The position numbers and the translations under genes are program-made. A stretch of 38,905 bases of DNA. It comes from Eubacteriales bacterium. Its GTDB lineage: Bacteria > Bacillota > Clostridia > Lachnospirales > Lachnospiraceae. The DNA lies in contig JAUNGB010000052.1 in assembly GCA_030524715.1 (NCBI GenBank), forward strand, positions 1 to 38,905, read 5' to 3'. Under the pieces are notes generated by a model. That model had not been told where the DNA came from. It did not search any database and saw only the letters and a program-made list of their open reading frames with translations. Below, piece by piece: positions 8,492 to 16,977 of this stretch (positions within the stretch are counted from its first letter, which is position 1; each line of letters opens with the position of its first letter).

Positions 8492-10717
8492 ATGGATAAA
8501 AGAAAAATTGCAGTTTTAGATCAGCATACTATTGATAAGATCGCTGCCGGAGAGGTGGTGGAGCGTCCTTCCTCTGTGGTGAAGGAGCTTGTGGAGAATG
8601 CCATTGACGCAGGAGCGACGGCGATCACTGTGGAGATCGCGGACGGCGGTAAAAAGCTGATCCGTATTACAGACAACGGCTCCGGAATGGAGGCAGAGCA
8701 GATCCCTCTTGCTTTTCTGCGTCATGCCACAAGCAAAATAGAAAAGATTGAGGATCTGGAGCAGATCGCTTCTCTGGGCTTCCGCGGCGAGGCGCTTTCC
8801 AGTATCGCTGCGGTGTCGCAGGTGGAACTGATCACCAAGACTCCGACCGGGATCAGCGGCAGCAGGTATGTGATCGAGGGCGGCCGGGAACAGTCCCTGG
8901 AAGAGCTTGGCGCGCCGGAGGGAACCACCTTCCTGGTGCGGAATCTGTTTTATAATACGCCTGCCAGAAGCAAATTTCTGAAATCCGATATGACCGAGGG
9001 GAATTACATCAGCACGCTGATGGAGCAGCTTGCCCTTTCCCATCCGGAGATTTCATTTAAATATATCCAGAATAAGCAGGTGAAAATGCATACCTCGGGA
9101 AATTACAGCGTGAAGGACGTCATTTACAGCGTCTATGGCAGAGAAATCGCAAAGGCGCTTCTTGAGGTATCCTATGAAAATGATTTTATGAAAATTACAG
9201 GGTTTGCGGGCAAGCCGGAAATTTCCAGGGGGAACCGCAGCTTTGAGAACTATTATATTAACGGGCGTTATGTGAAAAATAATATTCTTACAAAGGCTAT
9301 TGAGGATGCCTATAAGGGATTTCTCATGCAGCATAAGTTTCCGTTTGTGTCCCTGCATCTGGAGATGGACGGAAATGATCTGGATGTGAATGTCCATCCC
9401 GCCAAGAGAGAGGTGCGATTTGCCAGAGGGCCGGAGGTTTATGACGCTGTGTATGATACCATACGCCGTGCGCTGACAAAACGGGAAATGATCCCGCAGG
9501 TAACTATCGGAAAACCGGAAGAGGATAAGCCGAAGGAAGTTTTGAAGAGCGGCGATATTCCGGAGCCTTTTGAGGTGAAACGGCGCGAGCAGTATGGGTT
9601 GAATCAGAAGCCTCAGACCATGCAGACGCCGGTTTCCCATATGGTGAGGGAAAATGAGAGTTATACGGCGGCGCCTCTGCAGGGAAATTCCGGCCCGGCT
9701 TTTTCGAGGGAGGAAGAAAACTGGTTCCGGGGAACCCTCCGGCAGGCGAAGAAGCAGGAGGAAGCCAAGGGAAATGTATCTGGCAAGGTGAATGTGGATA
9801 ATGAGACATCCGAAGGAAACGTACCTGACAGAGTGAATACAGAGGATGATCTGCCTGAAGGAAATGTATCAGCCGAGGCGAATACGGATAATGAAAAGGT
9901 TGAGGGAAGCGTATCAGCTAAGGCGGATGCAGAAAATGCGTTGCCTGAAGGAAACGTATCGGCTAAGGTGGATGGAGATAATGAGGCATCCGAAGGAAAT
10001 GTACCTGACAGAGTGAATACAGAGAATGAGCTGCCGGAAGGAAATGCTTCTGCCAAGATAACAGCATATAATGCATATAATATGGAAGGAACTCAGCAGC
10101 TTGAGCTTTTTGAGGAAAAGCTTCTCTCGCCGGAATCAAGAAGCCGTCATCAATTGATCGGGCAGCTTTTTGATACCTACTGGCTGGTGCAGTTTGAAGA
10201 TAATTTCTATATTATTGACCAGCATGCAGCCCATGAGAAGGTTTACTATGAACGGCTGGTGAAGCAGTTTAAAGAGCAGACCATTACCTCCCAGTATGTC
10301 AGCCCGCCTTTGATCGTTACTTTGAATCTTCAGGAGGAAGAACTTTTGAAGGCCAATCAGGAGTATTTTCAGGAGTTTGGTTTTGAGATTGAACCGTTTG
10401 GAGGAAAGGAATACTGCATCAGCGCAGTCCCTGCAAATCTTTACGGAATTGCAGAGGAAGAACTGTTTTTGGATATGCTGGATCATCTGTCAGCAGGCGG
10501 AGAGAAAAATACTCTTGAGCTTTTCACCTCCCGTCTTGCTACCATGGCATGTAAGGCTGCTGTCAAGGGCAACCATAAAATGTCCGTACTTGAGGCGGAC
10601 AAGCTGATCGACGAGCTTTTGACTCTGGAAAATCCCTACCATTGTCCTCACGGGCGTCCGACGATTATTTCTATGACGAAGGCAGAGCTTGAAAAGAAAT
10701 TTAAAAGGATTGTATAA
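8492..10717 (+). CDS. mutL: DNA mismatch repair protein MutL with repeat-containing linker
   Basis: MutL is the GHKL ATPase that couples MutS to strand incision and excision. The N-terminal ATPase (about residues 1-335) shows ENAIDAGA, DNGSGM and GFRGEAL. The C-terminal domain has the endonuclease motif DQHAAHEKVYYE plus ACKAAVKG and CPHGRPT, so this MutL should nick DNA itself, as in other bacteria lacking MutH. The 741-residue length exceeds many Firmicutes MutL proteins. The excess sits in the linker, where seven 15-residue acidic repeats (consensus GNVSAKVNTDNELPE) occupy about residues 427-531. It follows mutS by 4 nt and precedes miaA by 1 nt, so the three are one operon. Confidence 0.97.
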   Translation: MDKRKIAVLDQHTIDKIAAGEVVERPSSVVKELVENAIDAGATAITVEIADGGKKLIRITDNGSGMEAEQIPLAFLRHATSKIEKIEDLEQIASLGFRGEALSSIAAVSQVELITKTPTGISGSRYVIEGGREQSLEELGAPEGTTFLVRNLFYNTPARSKFLKSDMTEGNYISTLMEQLALSHPEISFKYIQNKQVKMHTSGNYSVKDVIYSVYGREIAKALLEVSYENDFMKITGFAGKPEISRGNRSFENYYINGRYVKNNILTKAIEDAYKGFLMQHKFPFVSLHLEMDGNDLDVNVHPAKREVRFARGPEVYDAVYDTIRRALTKREMIPQVTIGKPEEDKPKEVLKSGDIPEPFEVKRREQYGLNQKPQTMQTPVSHMVRENESYTAAPLQGNSGPAFSREEENWFRGTLRQAKKQEEAKGNVSGKVNVDNETSEGNVPDRVNTEDDLPEGNVSAEANTDNEKVEGSVSAKADAENALPEGNVSAKVDGDNEASEGNVPDRVNTENELPEGNASAKITAYNAYNMEGTQQLELFEEKLLSPESRSRHQLIGQLFDTYWLVQFEDNFYIIDQHAAHEKVYYERLVKQFKEQTITSQYVSPPLIVTLNLQEEELLKANQEYFQEFGFEIEPFGGKEYCISAVPANLYGIAEEELFLDMLDHLSAGGEKNTLELFTSRLATMACKAAVKGNHKMSVLEADKLIDELLTLENPYHCPHGRPTIISMTKAELEKKFKRIV
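9770..10084 (+). repeat. seven in-frame 45-bp tandem repeats in the mutL linker
   Basis: Units begin at 9770, 9815, 9860, 9905, 9950, 9995 and 10040, each opening with a GGA/GGG (or GGAAGC) Gly codon followed by Asn or Ser. Units 2 and 6 translate to GNVPDRVNTEDDLPE and GNVPDRVNTENELPE, and units 1 and 5 also resemble each other. This suggests that a block of four units was duplicated. All changes keep the frame. Confidence 0.9.
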
Positions 10718-10718
10718 T

Positions 10719-11675
10719 ATGATGAATAAACCATTGATCGTTCTTACCGGCCCTACCGCCGCAGGGAAGACAAAGCTGTCGATCTCTCTTGCAAAGGCGG
10801 TAAACGGTGAGATCATTTCCGCGGATTCCATGCAGGTATACCGGCATATGGATATCGGCTCCGCAAAGATCCGCCCGGAGGAAATGCAGGGAGTCCCTCA
10901 TTATCTGGTGGATGTAATGGAGCCGGATGAGGAATTTCATATTGTGAGGTTTCAGCAAATGGCAAAGAAGGCCATGGCAGAGATCTACGCAAAGGGAAGG
11001 ATTCCTGTTTTGGTAGGCGGAACCGGATTTTATATCCAGGCGGTTACCAGAGATATTGATTTTACCCAGGCGGAGCAGGAGGATTCCTACCGGAAAGAAC
11101 TGGAAACTCTTGCCCGGGAGAAGGGAAAGGAATATTTGCATCAGATGCTCAGGGAAACAGACCCTGTAAGCGCTGAAGAAATCCATGCCAACAATGTGAA
11201 GCGGGTGATCCGGGCGCTGGAATTTTATCACCAGAACGGGACTCCGATTTCTGTTCACAATCAGGAACAGAAGGAGCGGAAAAGCCCATATAATCTGGCA
11301 TATTTTGTTTTGGATGTACCAAGAGAGCTTTTATATGAGCGGATCGACAGCCGAGTGGACGAAATGATGAAGGACGGACTTTTAGAAGAGGTGCAAAGCC
11401 TGAAGGACAGGGGCTGCCATCGGGGAATGGTTTCCATGCAGGGACTGGGATATAAGGAACTGCTTGCTTATCTGGAAGGGGAATATCCTCTTGATGAGGC
11501 AGTCCGTATTTTAAAGAGGGATACCCGGCATTTTGCCAAGCGTCAGCTTACCTGGTTCAGACGGGAGCCGGAGGTCACATGGGTCCATAAGGATGCGTTT
11601 GATTATAATGAAGAAAAAATACTGGAATATATGCTGTCCGTCTGCCGTGAAAAAGGAATCTTAAAAAGCGTATGA
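10719..11675 (+). CDS. miaA: tRNA dimethylallyltransferase
   Basis: MiaA transfers a dimethylallyl group to A37 of tRNAs reading codons that start with U. The 318-residue protein has the P-loop GPTAAGKT near the N-terminus, the signature DSMQVYRHMDIGSAK and the block HYLVDVMEPDEEFH, all diagnostic. The start at 10719 lies 1 nt after the mutL stop. Two ATG codons are adjacent (10719 and 10722), with AAGGA at 10705-10709. An in-frame upstream start at 10689 would lie inside mutL and has no need to be used. mutS-mutL-miaA is a conserved Firmicutes order; hfq, which often follows miaA, is absent. Confidence 0.96.
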   Translation: MMNKPLIVLTGPTAAGKTKLSISLAKAVNGEIISADSMQVYRHMDIGSAKIRPEEMQGVPHYLVDVMEPDEEFHIVRFQQMAKKAMAEIYAKGRIPVLVGGTGFYIQAVTRDIDFTQAEQEDSYRKELETLAREKGKEYLHQMLRETDPVSAEEIHANNVKRVIRALEFYHQNGTPISVHNQEQKERKSPYNLAYFVLDVPRELLYERIDSRVDEMMKDGLLEEVQSLKDRGCHRGMVSMQGLGYKELLAYLEGEYPLDEAVRILKRDTRHFAKRQLTWFRREPEVTWVHKDAFDYNEEKILEYMLSVCREKGILKSV

Positions 11676-11677
11676 AT

Positions 11678-11702
11678 GGAATGGCTGTGCAGCCGGGATT
11701 CC
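11678..11702 (+). other. hairpin after miaA
   Basis: GGAAT-GGCTG-tg-CAGCC-ggg-ATTCC forms a 10-bp stem with a 3-nt bulge directly after the miaA stop. There is no T tract, so it is not a standard terminator. It could protect the 3' end or attenuate readthrough into the next gene. Confidence 0.5.
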
Positions 11703-11835
11703 ATTTAAAGCATCTAAAGTATTTAAAGAGAATACAGGCAGTCAGGAATATTATACAGAGGGAAAGGAACAGGGAGAAAGTCATCATGATCATGAATGAA
11801 ATGTCATGAATGAAATCACCATGAAGGATATCGTT

Positions 11836-13125
11836 ATGAATGAAATTGATATGAGGGAATTATATGAACAACTGGGAATCTCCAAAGAGGTTTATGAGTT
11901 TGGTCATCAGATAGAAGAAACCTTAAAGGAGCGTTTTGAAGAATTTGATAAAACAGCGGAGTACAATCAGATGAAGGTGCTCCTTGCCATGCAGAAGAAT
12001 AAAGTAAGTGCGGAATGCTTCCAGTCCTCATCCGGTTACGGATATAACGACTATGGCCGCGACACTCTGGAAAAGGTATATGCAGATACCTTCCATACGG
12101 AGGCATGCCTGGTGCGCCCGCAGATCGCCTGCGGTACCCATGCCCTTGCCATCGCGCTTTTCGGAAACCTCCGTCCCGGGGACGAGCTGCTTTCTCCTGC
12201 GGGAAAGCCATACGATACTTTGGAGGAAGTGATCGGAATCCGTCCGTCTAAGGGATCCCTTGCGGAATACGGAATTACTTACCGGCAGGTGAATCTGCTG
12301 CCTGACGGAACCTTTGACTATGAAAACATCAGAAAGGCAGTCAATGAAAAAACCCGCCTTGTGGCCATTCAGCGCTCCAAGGGCTATCAGACCCGCCCTT
12401 CTTTTTCCGTAAAGCAGATCGGGGAACTGATCGCCTACGTAAAAAGTATTAAGCCGGATGTAATCTGTATGGTGGATAACTGCTACGGGGAATTTGTGGA
12501 CACCATCGAGCCCAGCGACGTGGGGGCGGACATGATGGTCGGCTCTCTGATCAAAAATCCGGGCGGCGGTCTGGCGCCTATCGGAGGATATATTGCGGGA
12601 ACAAAGGAATGCGTGGAAAACGCTTCCTACCGTATGACCTGTCCGGGCCTTGGCATGGAGGTGGGCGCAAGCCTTGGAGTAAACCAGTCCTTTTATCAGG
12701 GATTTTTCCTGGCGCCCATGGTGACAAAGGGAGCGCTTAAGGGCTCTGTATTTGCGGCGAATGTCTATGAACGTCTGGGCTTTCCGGTTATTCCGGATTC
12801 CACGGAACCACGTCAGGATATCATCCAGGCGGTAACTTTGGGAACGCCGGAGGGATTGATCGCTTTTTGTAAGGGCATTCAGGCGGCTGCCCCGGTGGAC
12901 AGCTATGTGGATCCGGAGCCATGGGATATGCCGGGCTACGACAGTCAGGTGATCATGGCAGCAGGCGCTTTTGTGCAGGGTTCTTCCATCGAACTTTCCG
13001 CCGACGGCCCGGTTAAGCCGCCGTATGCGGTGTATTTTCAGGGCGGACTGACCTGGGAGCATGCCAAATTCGGCATTCTGATGTCTTTACAGAAGCTGCT
13101 GGATCAAAAGCTTGTGAAGCTGTAG
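11836..13125 (+). CDS. YnbB-type methionine gamma-lyase-like PLP protein (aluminium resistance family)
   Basis: This is a PLP-dependent fold type I protein of the family annotated as methionine gamma-lyase-like or aluminium resistance protein; the true substrate is unsettled. The block SSGYGYNDYGRDTLEKVYA, the lysine region near VGSLIKNPGGGLAPIGGYIAG and the C-terminal YFQGGLTWEHAKFG are typical. I choose ATG 11836 (429 residues) because AAGGA at 11824-11828 lies 7 nt upstream. An in-frame ATG at 11806 would add ten residues but has no Shine-Dalgarno. The leader holds an 8-codon reading frame (11786-11809) with GGGAG upstream, whose stop overlaps the 11806 ATG. The gene often sits beside miaA in Firmicutes, as here. 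Confidence 0.88.
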   Translation: MNEIDMRELYEQLGISKEVYEFGHQIEETLKERFEEFDKTAEYNQMKVLLAMQKNKVSAECFQSSSGYGYNDYGRDTLEKVYADTFHTEACLVRPQIACGTHALAIALFGNLRPGDELLSPAGKPYDTLEEVIGIRPSKGSLAEYGITYRQVNLLPDGTFDYENIRKAVNEKTRLVAIQRSKGYQTRPSFSVKQIGELIAYVKSIKPDVICMVDNCYGEFVDTIEPSDVGADMMVGSLIKNPGGGLAPIGGYIAGTKECVENASYRMTCPGLGMEVGASLGVNQSFYQGFFLAPMVTKGALKGSVFAANVYERLGFPVIPDSTEPRQDIIQAVTLGTPEGLIAFCKGIQAAAPVDSYVDPEPWDMPGYDSQVIMAAGAFVQGSSIELSADGPVKPPYAVYFQGGLTWEHAKFGILMSLQKLLDQKLVKL

Positions 13126-13183
13126 GAAAAGTCAGAGAAACTATATGAAGACTTTTAAAGCTGTAGTAAGAGTCTGAGAAACT
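13117..13183 (+). repeat. 41-bp-spaced direct repeat over the ynbB-like stop codon
   Basis: The 26-nt core AAGCTGTAGGAAAAGTCAGA... at 13117-13142 recurs at 13158-13183 with three mismatches. The first copy contains the stop codon of the upstream gene, so the gene end appears to have been duplicated in tandem. Confidence 0.6.
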
Positions 13184-13235
13184 GCCGTAAAAGCTTATGA
13201 AGGATTATTGTGACAGGAATCGGGAGGTGAAGGAC

Positions 13236-14417
13236 ATGGAAAAAAAGAGAATCCTGATCGTGGGAGGCGGCGCGTCCGGCCTTATGGCGGCAATTACGGC
13301 GGCCCGGAGGGGCGCGGCCGTTACGGTCTTAGAGCATAATGAAAAACCGGGCAAAAAGCTCTGCGCCACCGGAAACGGGAAATGTAATCTTACAAATCTT
13401 GAAATGCCCCGCGACGCATACCGGGGCGCGCATCCGGAATTTGTGCGGGAGGCCCTTAGGCAGTTTTCCGTGCAGGATACGGTCCGTTTTTTTTCAGAAC
13501 TTGGAATTTATGTGACAAACCGTAATGGGTACCTGTACCCCCACAGCAATCAGGCGTCTTCGGTAACGGAGGTTTTGTGCATGGAGGCGCGGAGCCTGAA
13601 GGTAAAGATCAAGACAAATGAGCATGTAAAGGCCGTATTTCCGGAAGGAGGGCTCTGGAAGGTACAGACAGAGGGCTGGACCTATGAGGGAGACGCCGTG
13701 ATTCTGGCAAACGGCTCGAAGGCATCCGCAATTTCCGGCTCTGACGGAAGCGGCTATGAGCTGGCAAAAAGCCTGGGGCATAGGGTGATCAAGCCCCTTC
13801 CCGCACTGAACGCCCTGAAATGCAAAGGGAAAAGCTTTGCTGCCTGGGCGGGAGTCCGCGTGGAGGGAAAGGTAACTCTTTGCCTGGAGGATATCCCGTT
13901 AAAAAGCCAGCAGGGAGAGCTGCAGCTGACGGAGTATGGAATCTCCGGCATTCCAGTCTTTCAGCTCAGCCGTTATGCCATCCGTGCCCTGGATGAGGGC
14001 TGCCGGGTATCGCTCCTTGTGAATTTTCTGCCGGAGTTTGACGCCGGGAGCCTGCATTCCTTTTTGGAATCCAGAAGAAGGAAATGCCCTTATAAAAATG
14101 ACCAGGAGCTTTTGATCGGCCTGTTTCCGGATAAATTAAATAAAGTACTGTTAAAGCAGCCGGATCTGGAGGCGGCCATCCGGGAATTTCCTCTGACAGT
14201 TACCGGCGGGATGCCATTCGCGCAGGCGCAGGTTTGCTCGGGAGGGGTAAGTACGGAAGAGGTGCGGCCGGATACCATGGAATCCCGGCTGCATAAAGGA
14301 CTTTATTTTGCCGGGGAGCTGCTGGACGTGGACGGTACCTGCGGCGGTTACAACCTGCAGTGGGCCTGGTCAAGCGGCGCCGCCGCCGGAAGCCATGCGG
14401 CAGGGGAAGAGACATAG
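13236..14417 (+). CDS. HI0933/BaiN-type NAD(P)/FAD-dependent oxidoreductase
   Basis: The 393-residue flavoprotein has the dinucleotide-binding motif GGGASG at residues 10-15, the family block GKKLCATGNGKCNLTN and the C-terminal FAD motif LDVDGTCGGYNLQWAWSSG. The family (HI0933-like) includes BaiN, proposed to reduce 3-dehydro bile acids in Clostridium scindens, but most members have no proven substrate. No other bai genes are nearby, so a bile-acid role is not supported here. The start at 13236 is preceded by GGGAGGTGA at 13222-13230; an upstream in-frame ATG at 13197 would add 13 weak residues. It is followed after 103 nt by another flavoprotein in the same direction. Confidence 0.9.
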   Translation: MEKKRILIVGGGASGLMAAITAARRGAAVTVLEHNEKPGKKLCATGNGKCNLTNLEMPRDAYRGAHPEFVREALRQFSVQDTVRFFSELGIYVTNRNGYLYPHSNQASSVTEVLCMEARSLKVKIKTNEHVKAVFPEGGLWKVQTEGWTYEGDAVILANGSKASAISGSDGSGYELAKSLGHRVIKPLPALNALKCKGKSFAAWAGVRVEGKVTLCLEDIPLKSQQGELQLTEYGISGIPVFQLSRYAIRALDEGCRVSLLVNFLPEFDAGSLHSFLESRRRKCPYKNDQELLIGLFPDKLNKVLLKQPDLEAAIREFPLTVTGGMPFAQAQVCSGGVSTEEVRPDTMESRLHKGLYFAGELLDVDGTCGGYNLQWAWSSGAAAGSHAAGEET

Positions 14418-14427
14418 CCCGCCATTC

Positions 14428-14455
14428 ATGAGTATGCAGCAAAGCGGAATGCGAA
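14428..14455 (+). repeat. 28-nt intergenic repeat, copy 2
   Basis: This 28-nt block begins ATGAGTATGCAGCAAAGCGG. It differs from 5603-5630 at 3 of 28 positions and begins 10 nt after the preceding stop codon. Confidence 0.6.
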
Positions 14456-14520
14456 TGCCTGCTTAACAAAAGCGAGAGATTATCAAAACAGCAGTTACAA
14501 AACAGGGATAAGGAGCAGCC

Positions 14521-16104
14521 ATGATTCGGATTACACAGTTAAAGCTTCCCATCGAACATACAAGGGAAGAGCTTACGGAAAAGATCGCAAAGACACTCCG
14601 GTGCGGAAAGCTTCCGTTTACTTATGAGATCAGAAAGCAGTCGCTGGATGCGCGGCATAAGAATGAAAAGAAATTTGTCTATACCGTTGATGTGACCGTG
14701 GCGGACGAGAAGAAGATTTCACGAAAAGTTTACAATAACAATATTATGTTAACTAAAGAAAAACCGTACTGTTTTCCAGCGCCGGGAGAAGAATGCCTGA
14801 AGTATCCTCCGGTGGTCGTCGGCAGCGGGCCGGCGGGGCTTTTCTGCGCCTGGTATCTGGCAAAGGCAGGGTACTGTCCCCTTGTTCTGGAACGGGGAGA
14901 AGAAGCGGATAAGCGTAAGGAAACCGTAGACCGTTTCTGGCACGACGGGATTCTTGACCCTGATTCCAACGTGCAGTTCGGGGAGGGCGGAGCAGGAACC
15001 TTTTCCGACGGAAAGCTGAACACCCTGGTCAAGGATCCCTTTGGGCGGGGGCAGGAGGTTTTGAGACGTTTTGTAGAGGCGGGAGCACAGGAGGAAATCC
15101 TGTACCAGCAAAAGCCTCACCTTGGCACGGATGTATTGATCGGGATCGTTCAGACTATGCGCCGCCAGATCGAAGAGATGGGAGGAAGCTTCCGTTTCCG
15201 GAGCAAGGTAACGGATCTGCATATGGAAAACGGCGAGTTGAAGTCTGTTGAGATCAACGGCGAAGAGCGGATACCGGCACAGGTCTGCGTTCTTGCGGTG
15301 GGGCACAGCGCCCGGGATACCTTTGCCATGCTCCATAAACGGGGCCTTTTTATGGAACCGAAATCCTTTGCCGTGGGAGTACGGATAGAGCATCCCCAGA
15401 AGCTGATAAATATGGATCTATACGGGGAAGAGGAAAATGATATCCTGGGAGCCGCAAGCTACAAGCTTACCCATACCTGCCAGAACGGGCGGGGAGTTTA
15501 TTCCTTCTGTATGTGTCCCGGAGGCTATGTGGTCAATGCTTCCTCAGAGCCGGAAAGCCTTGCGGTAAACGGCATGAGCTATCAGGCAAGGGACAGCCAG
15601 AACGCAAACAGCGCTCTGATCGTAACGGTGACCCCGCAGGATTTTCCCACAGAAGGGGCCCTTGGAGGAATCGATTTCCAGAGAAATCTGGAACGTGCGG
15701 CATGGAGGCTGGGAAACGGACGGATTCCGGTACAGCTTTTCGGAGATTATAAAAAGCATATCCCGAGTACAAAGCTTGGGGAGATCGCGCCATGTATGAA
15801 GGGCGGCTATACTCTTGCCGACGTCCGCTCCATTCTTCCAAAGGAAATCGGCGATTCTATTGAAGAGGGCGTCCTTGCCTTCGGAAGGAAGCTGGATGGA
15901 TTTGACAGGGAGGACGCCCTGTTAAGCGGCGTGGAAAGCAGAACCTCTTCTCCCGTGCGCATCACAAGAGATAAAGAACTTCTCTCTAATATCCGGGGAA
16001 TTTATCCCTGCGGAGAGGGAGCGGGCTATGCAGGAGGAATCACCTCCGCGGCCATGGACGGAATAAAAGTAGCGGAAGCCATCGGCAGGACCTATTCTCT
16101 ATAA
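14521..16104 (+). CDS. uncharacterised FAD-dependent dehydrogenase (COG2509 type)
   Basis: The 527-residue protein has an N-terminal alpha/beta domain of about 90 residues (RITQLKLPIEHT...) found in this family. An FAD-binding Rossmann core follows, with GSGPAG at residues 101-106 and LERGE after the second strand. It also has the family block NVQFGEGGAGTFSDGKLNT and a C-terminal GEGAGYAGGITSAAMDG. These proteins are common in Clostridia and their substrate is unknown; a cytoplasmic location is expected. The ATG has AAGGAG 5 nt upstream. It ends before a clear intrinsic terminator, so it closes the unit that began at 13236 or earlier. Confidence 0.88.
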   Translation: MIRITQLKLPIEHTREELTEKIAKTLRCGKLPFTYEIRKQSLDARHKNEKKFVYTVDVTVADEKKISRKVYNNNIMLTKEKPYCFPAPGEECLKYPPVVVGSGPAGLFCAWYLAKAGYCPLVLERGEEADKRKETVDRFWHDGILDPDSNVQFGEGGAGTFSDGKLNTLVKDPFGRGQEVLRRFVEAGAQEEILYQQKPHLGTDVLIGIVQTMRRQIEEMGGSFRFRSKVTDLHMENGELKSVEINGEERIPAQVCVLAVGHSARDTFAMLHKRGLFMEPKSFAVGVRIEHPQKLINMDLYGEEENDILGAASYKLTHTCQNGRGVYSFCMCPGGYVVNASSEPESLAVNGMSYQARDSQNANSALIVTVTPQDFPTEGALGGIDFQRNLERAAWRLGNGRIPVQLFGDYKKHIPSTKLGEIAPCMKGGYTLADVRSILPKEIGDSIEEGVLAFGRKLDGFDREDALLSGVESRTSSPVRITRDKELLSNIRGIYPCGEGAGYAGGITSAAMDGIKVAEAIGRTYSL

Positions 16105-16170
16105 AAGAATTTACACACCTGCGGAGTGAACGGCAACCGGTAACTTATTAAAAAAATAGAAATTTTTAGG

Positions 16171-16195
16171 AGGGAGTGTACATCTCCCTTTTTTT
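16171..16195 (+). terminator. intrinsic terminator before radC
   Basis: AGGGAG (16171-16176) pairs with CTCCCT (16184-16189) around a 7-nt loop, and seven T residues end the structure. It separates the flavoprotein genes from the radC/mre operon. Confidence 0.8.
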
Positions 16196-16205
16196 ATGCT
16201 AAAAT
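16177..16205 (+). promoter_or_regulatory. candidate radC-mre operon promoter with extended -10
   Basis: TAAAAT (16200-16205) carries the extended -10 TG at 16197-16198. TGTACA (16177-16182) lies 17 nt upstream and matches 4 of 6 -35 positions. The -35 box falls in the loop of the preceding terminator, so the two signals overlap. The ATG of radC is 48 nt downstream. Confidence 0.5.
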
Positions 16206-16253
16206 AAAAACGCTTATTTCCTGAGTTCATTTAGAGAGCGGCAGGTATAAGAG

Positions 16254-16964
16254 ATGAATGAAACGATTAAGGAACTGCCGGAATCCGAACGGCCCTATGA
16301 AAAATGCATCCGCGAGGGAGCGGGAGCTTTAAGCGACGGCGAGCTTCTGGCGGTTATTCTGCGCAGCGGGACAAGAGGAAGCAATTCCGTGGCGCTGGCA
16401 AATGAGATTTTAAATTATATGAAAGCATCTTCCTATCCGGGACTTCCGGGGCTTCTTCACAGTTCTGTAAAGGATCTGATGAAGATCCACGGGATCGGGG
16501 AGGTTAAGGCAATCCAATTGAAGTGTATCGGGGAGTTGTCCAAGAGGATTGCCGCGGCGTCTGCAAGGCCGCAGCTATGCTTTGAGAACCCGGCTACTAT
16601 TGCGCAGTATTATATGGAACAGCTCCGCCATGAAGAACAGGAGCTGATGGTCTGCATGATGCTGGACGGAAGGAACCACCTTCTGGGAGAGCAGGTGATC
16701 ACCAGGGGAACGGCAAACGCCACGCTGATCACTCCCAGGGAGGTATATATGGAGGCTTTGCGGCATCACGCGCTGAACCTGATCCTGGTTCATAACCACC
16801 CGGGAGGGGATCCCACTCCAAGCGGGGCGGACACGGATGTGACAATGCGGATGTACAGGGCGGGGGAATTGCTGGGAATCCAGCTTTTGGACCATGTGAT
16901 CATTGGGGATCACAGGTATGTCAGCTTCCGGGAACAGGGGTTTTTTAAGCAGTTTGCAGTTTGA
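16254..16964 (+). CDS. radC: RadC-family JAB/MPN domain protein
   Basis: The 236-residue protein has an N-terminal helix-hairpin-helix region (LMKIHGIGEVKAIQL, residues 75-89) and a C-terminal JAMM metal site: His180, His182, Ser190 and Asp193 in LVHNHPGGDPTPSGAD. The family is named for DNA repair, but the original radC mutant phenotype mapped elsewhere and its real role is open; the metal site suggests a peptidase or nuclease-like activity. It sits upstream of mreB, as in many Firmicutes, with a 13-nt gap, and so probably shares the promoter of the shape operon. Confidence 0.93.
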   Translation: MNETIKELPESERPYEKCIREGAGALSDGELLAVILRSGTRGSNSVALANEILNYMKASSYPGLPGLLHSSVKDLMKIHGIGEVKAIQLKCIGELSKRIAAASARPQLCFENPATIAQYYMEQLRHEEQELMVCMMLDGRNHLLGEQVITRGTANATLITPREVYMEALRHHALNLILVHNHPGGDPTPSGADTDVTMRMYRAGELLGIQLLDHVIIGDHRYVSFREQGFFKQFAV

Positions 16965-16977
16965 AGGGGCAATTTTT

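Noticed and set aside
9770-10084. CRISPR-like array in mutL
   Set aside because: The 45-bp units are contiguous, coding and in frame, with no separate spacers.
13236-14417. Bile-acid metabolism role for the BaiN-like flavoprotein
   Set aside because: No other bai genes are nearby and the family is broad, so only the family is claimed.
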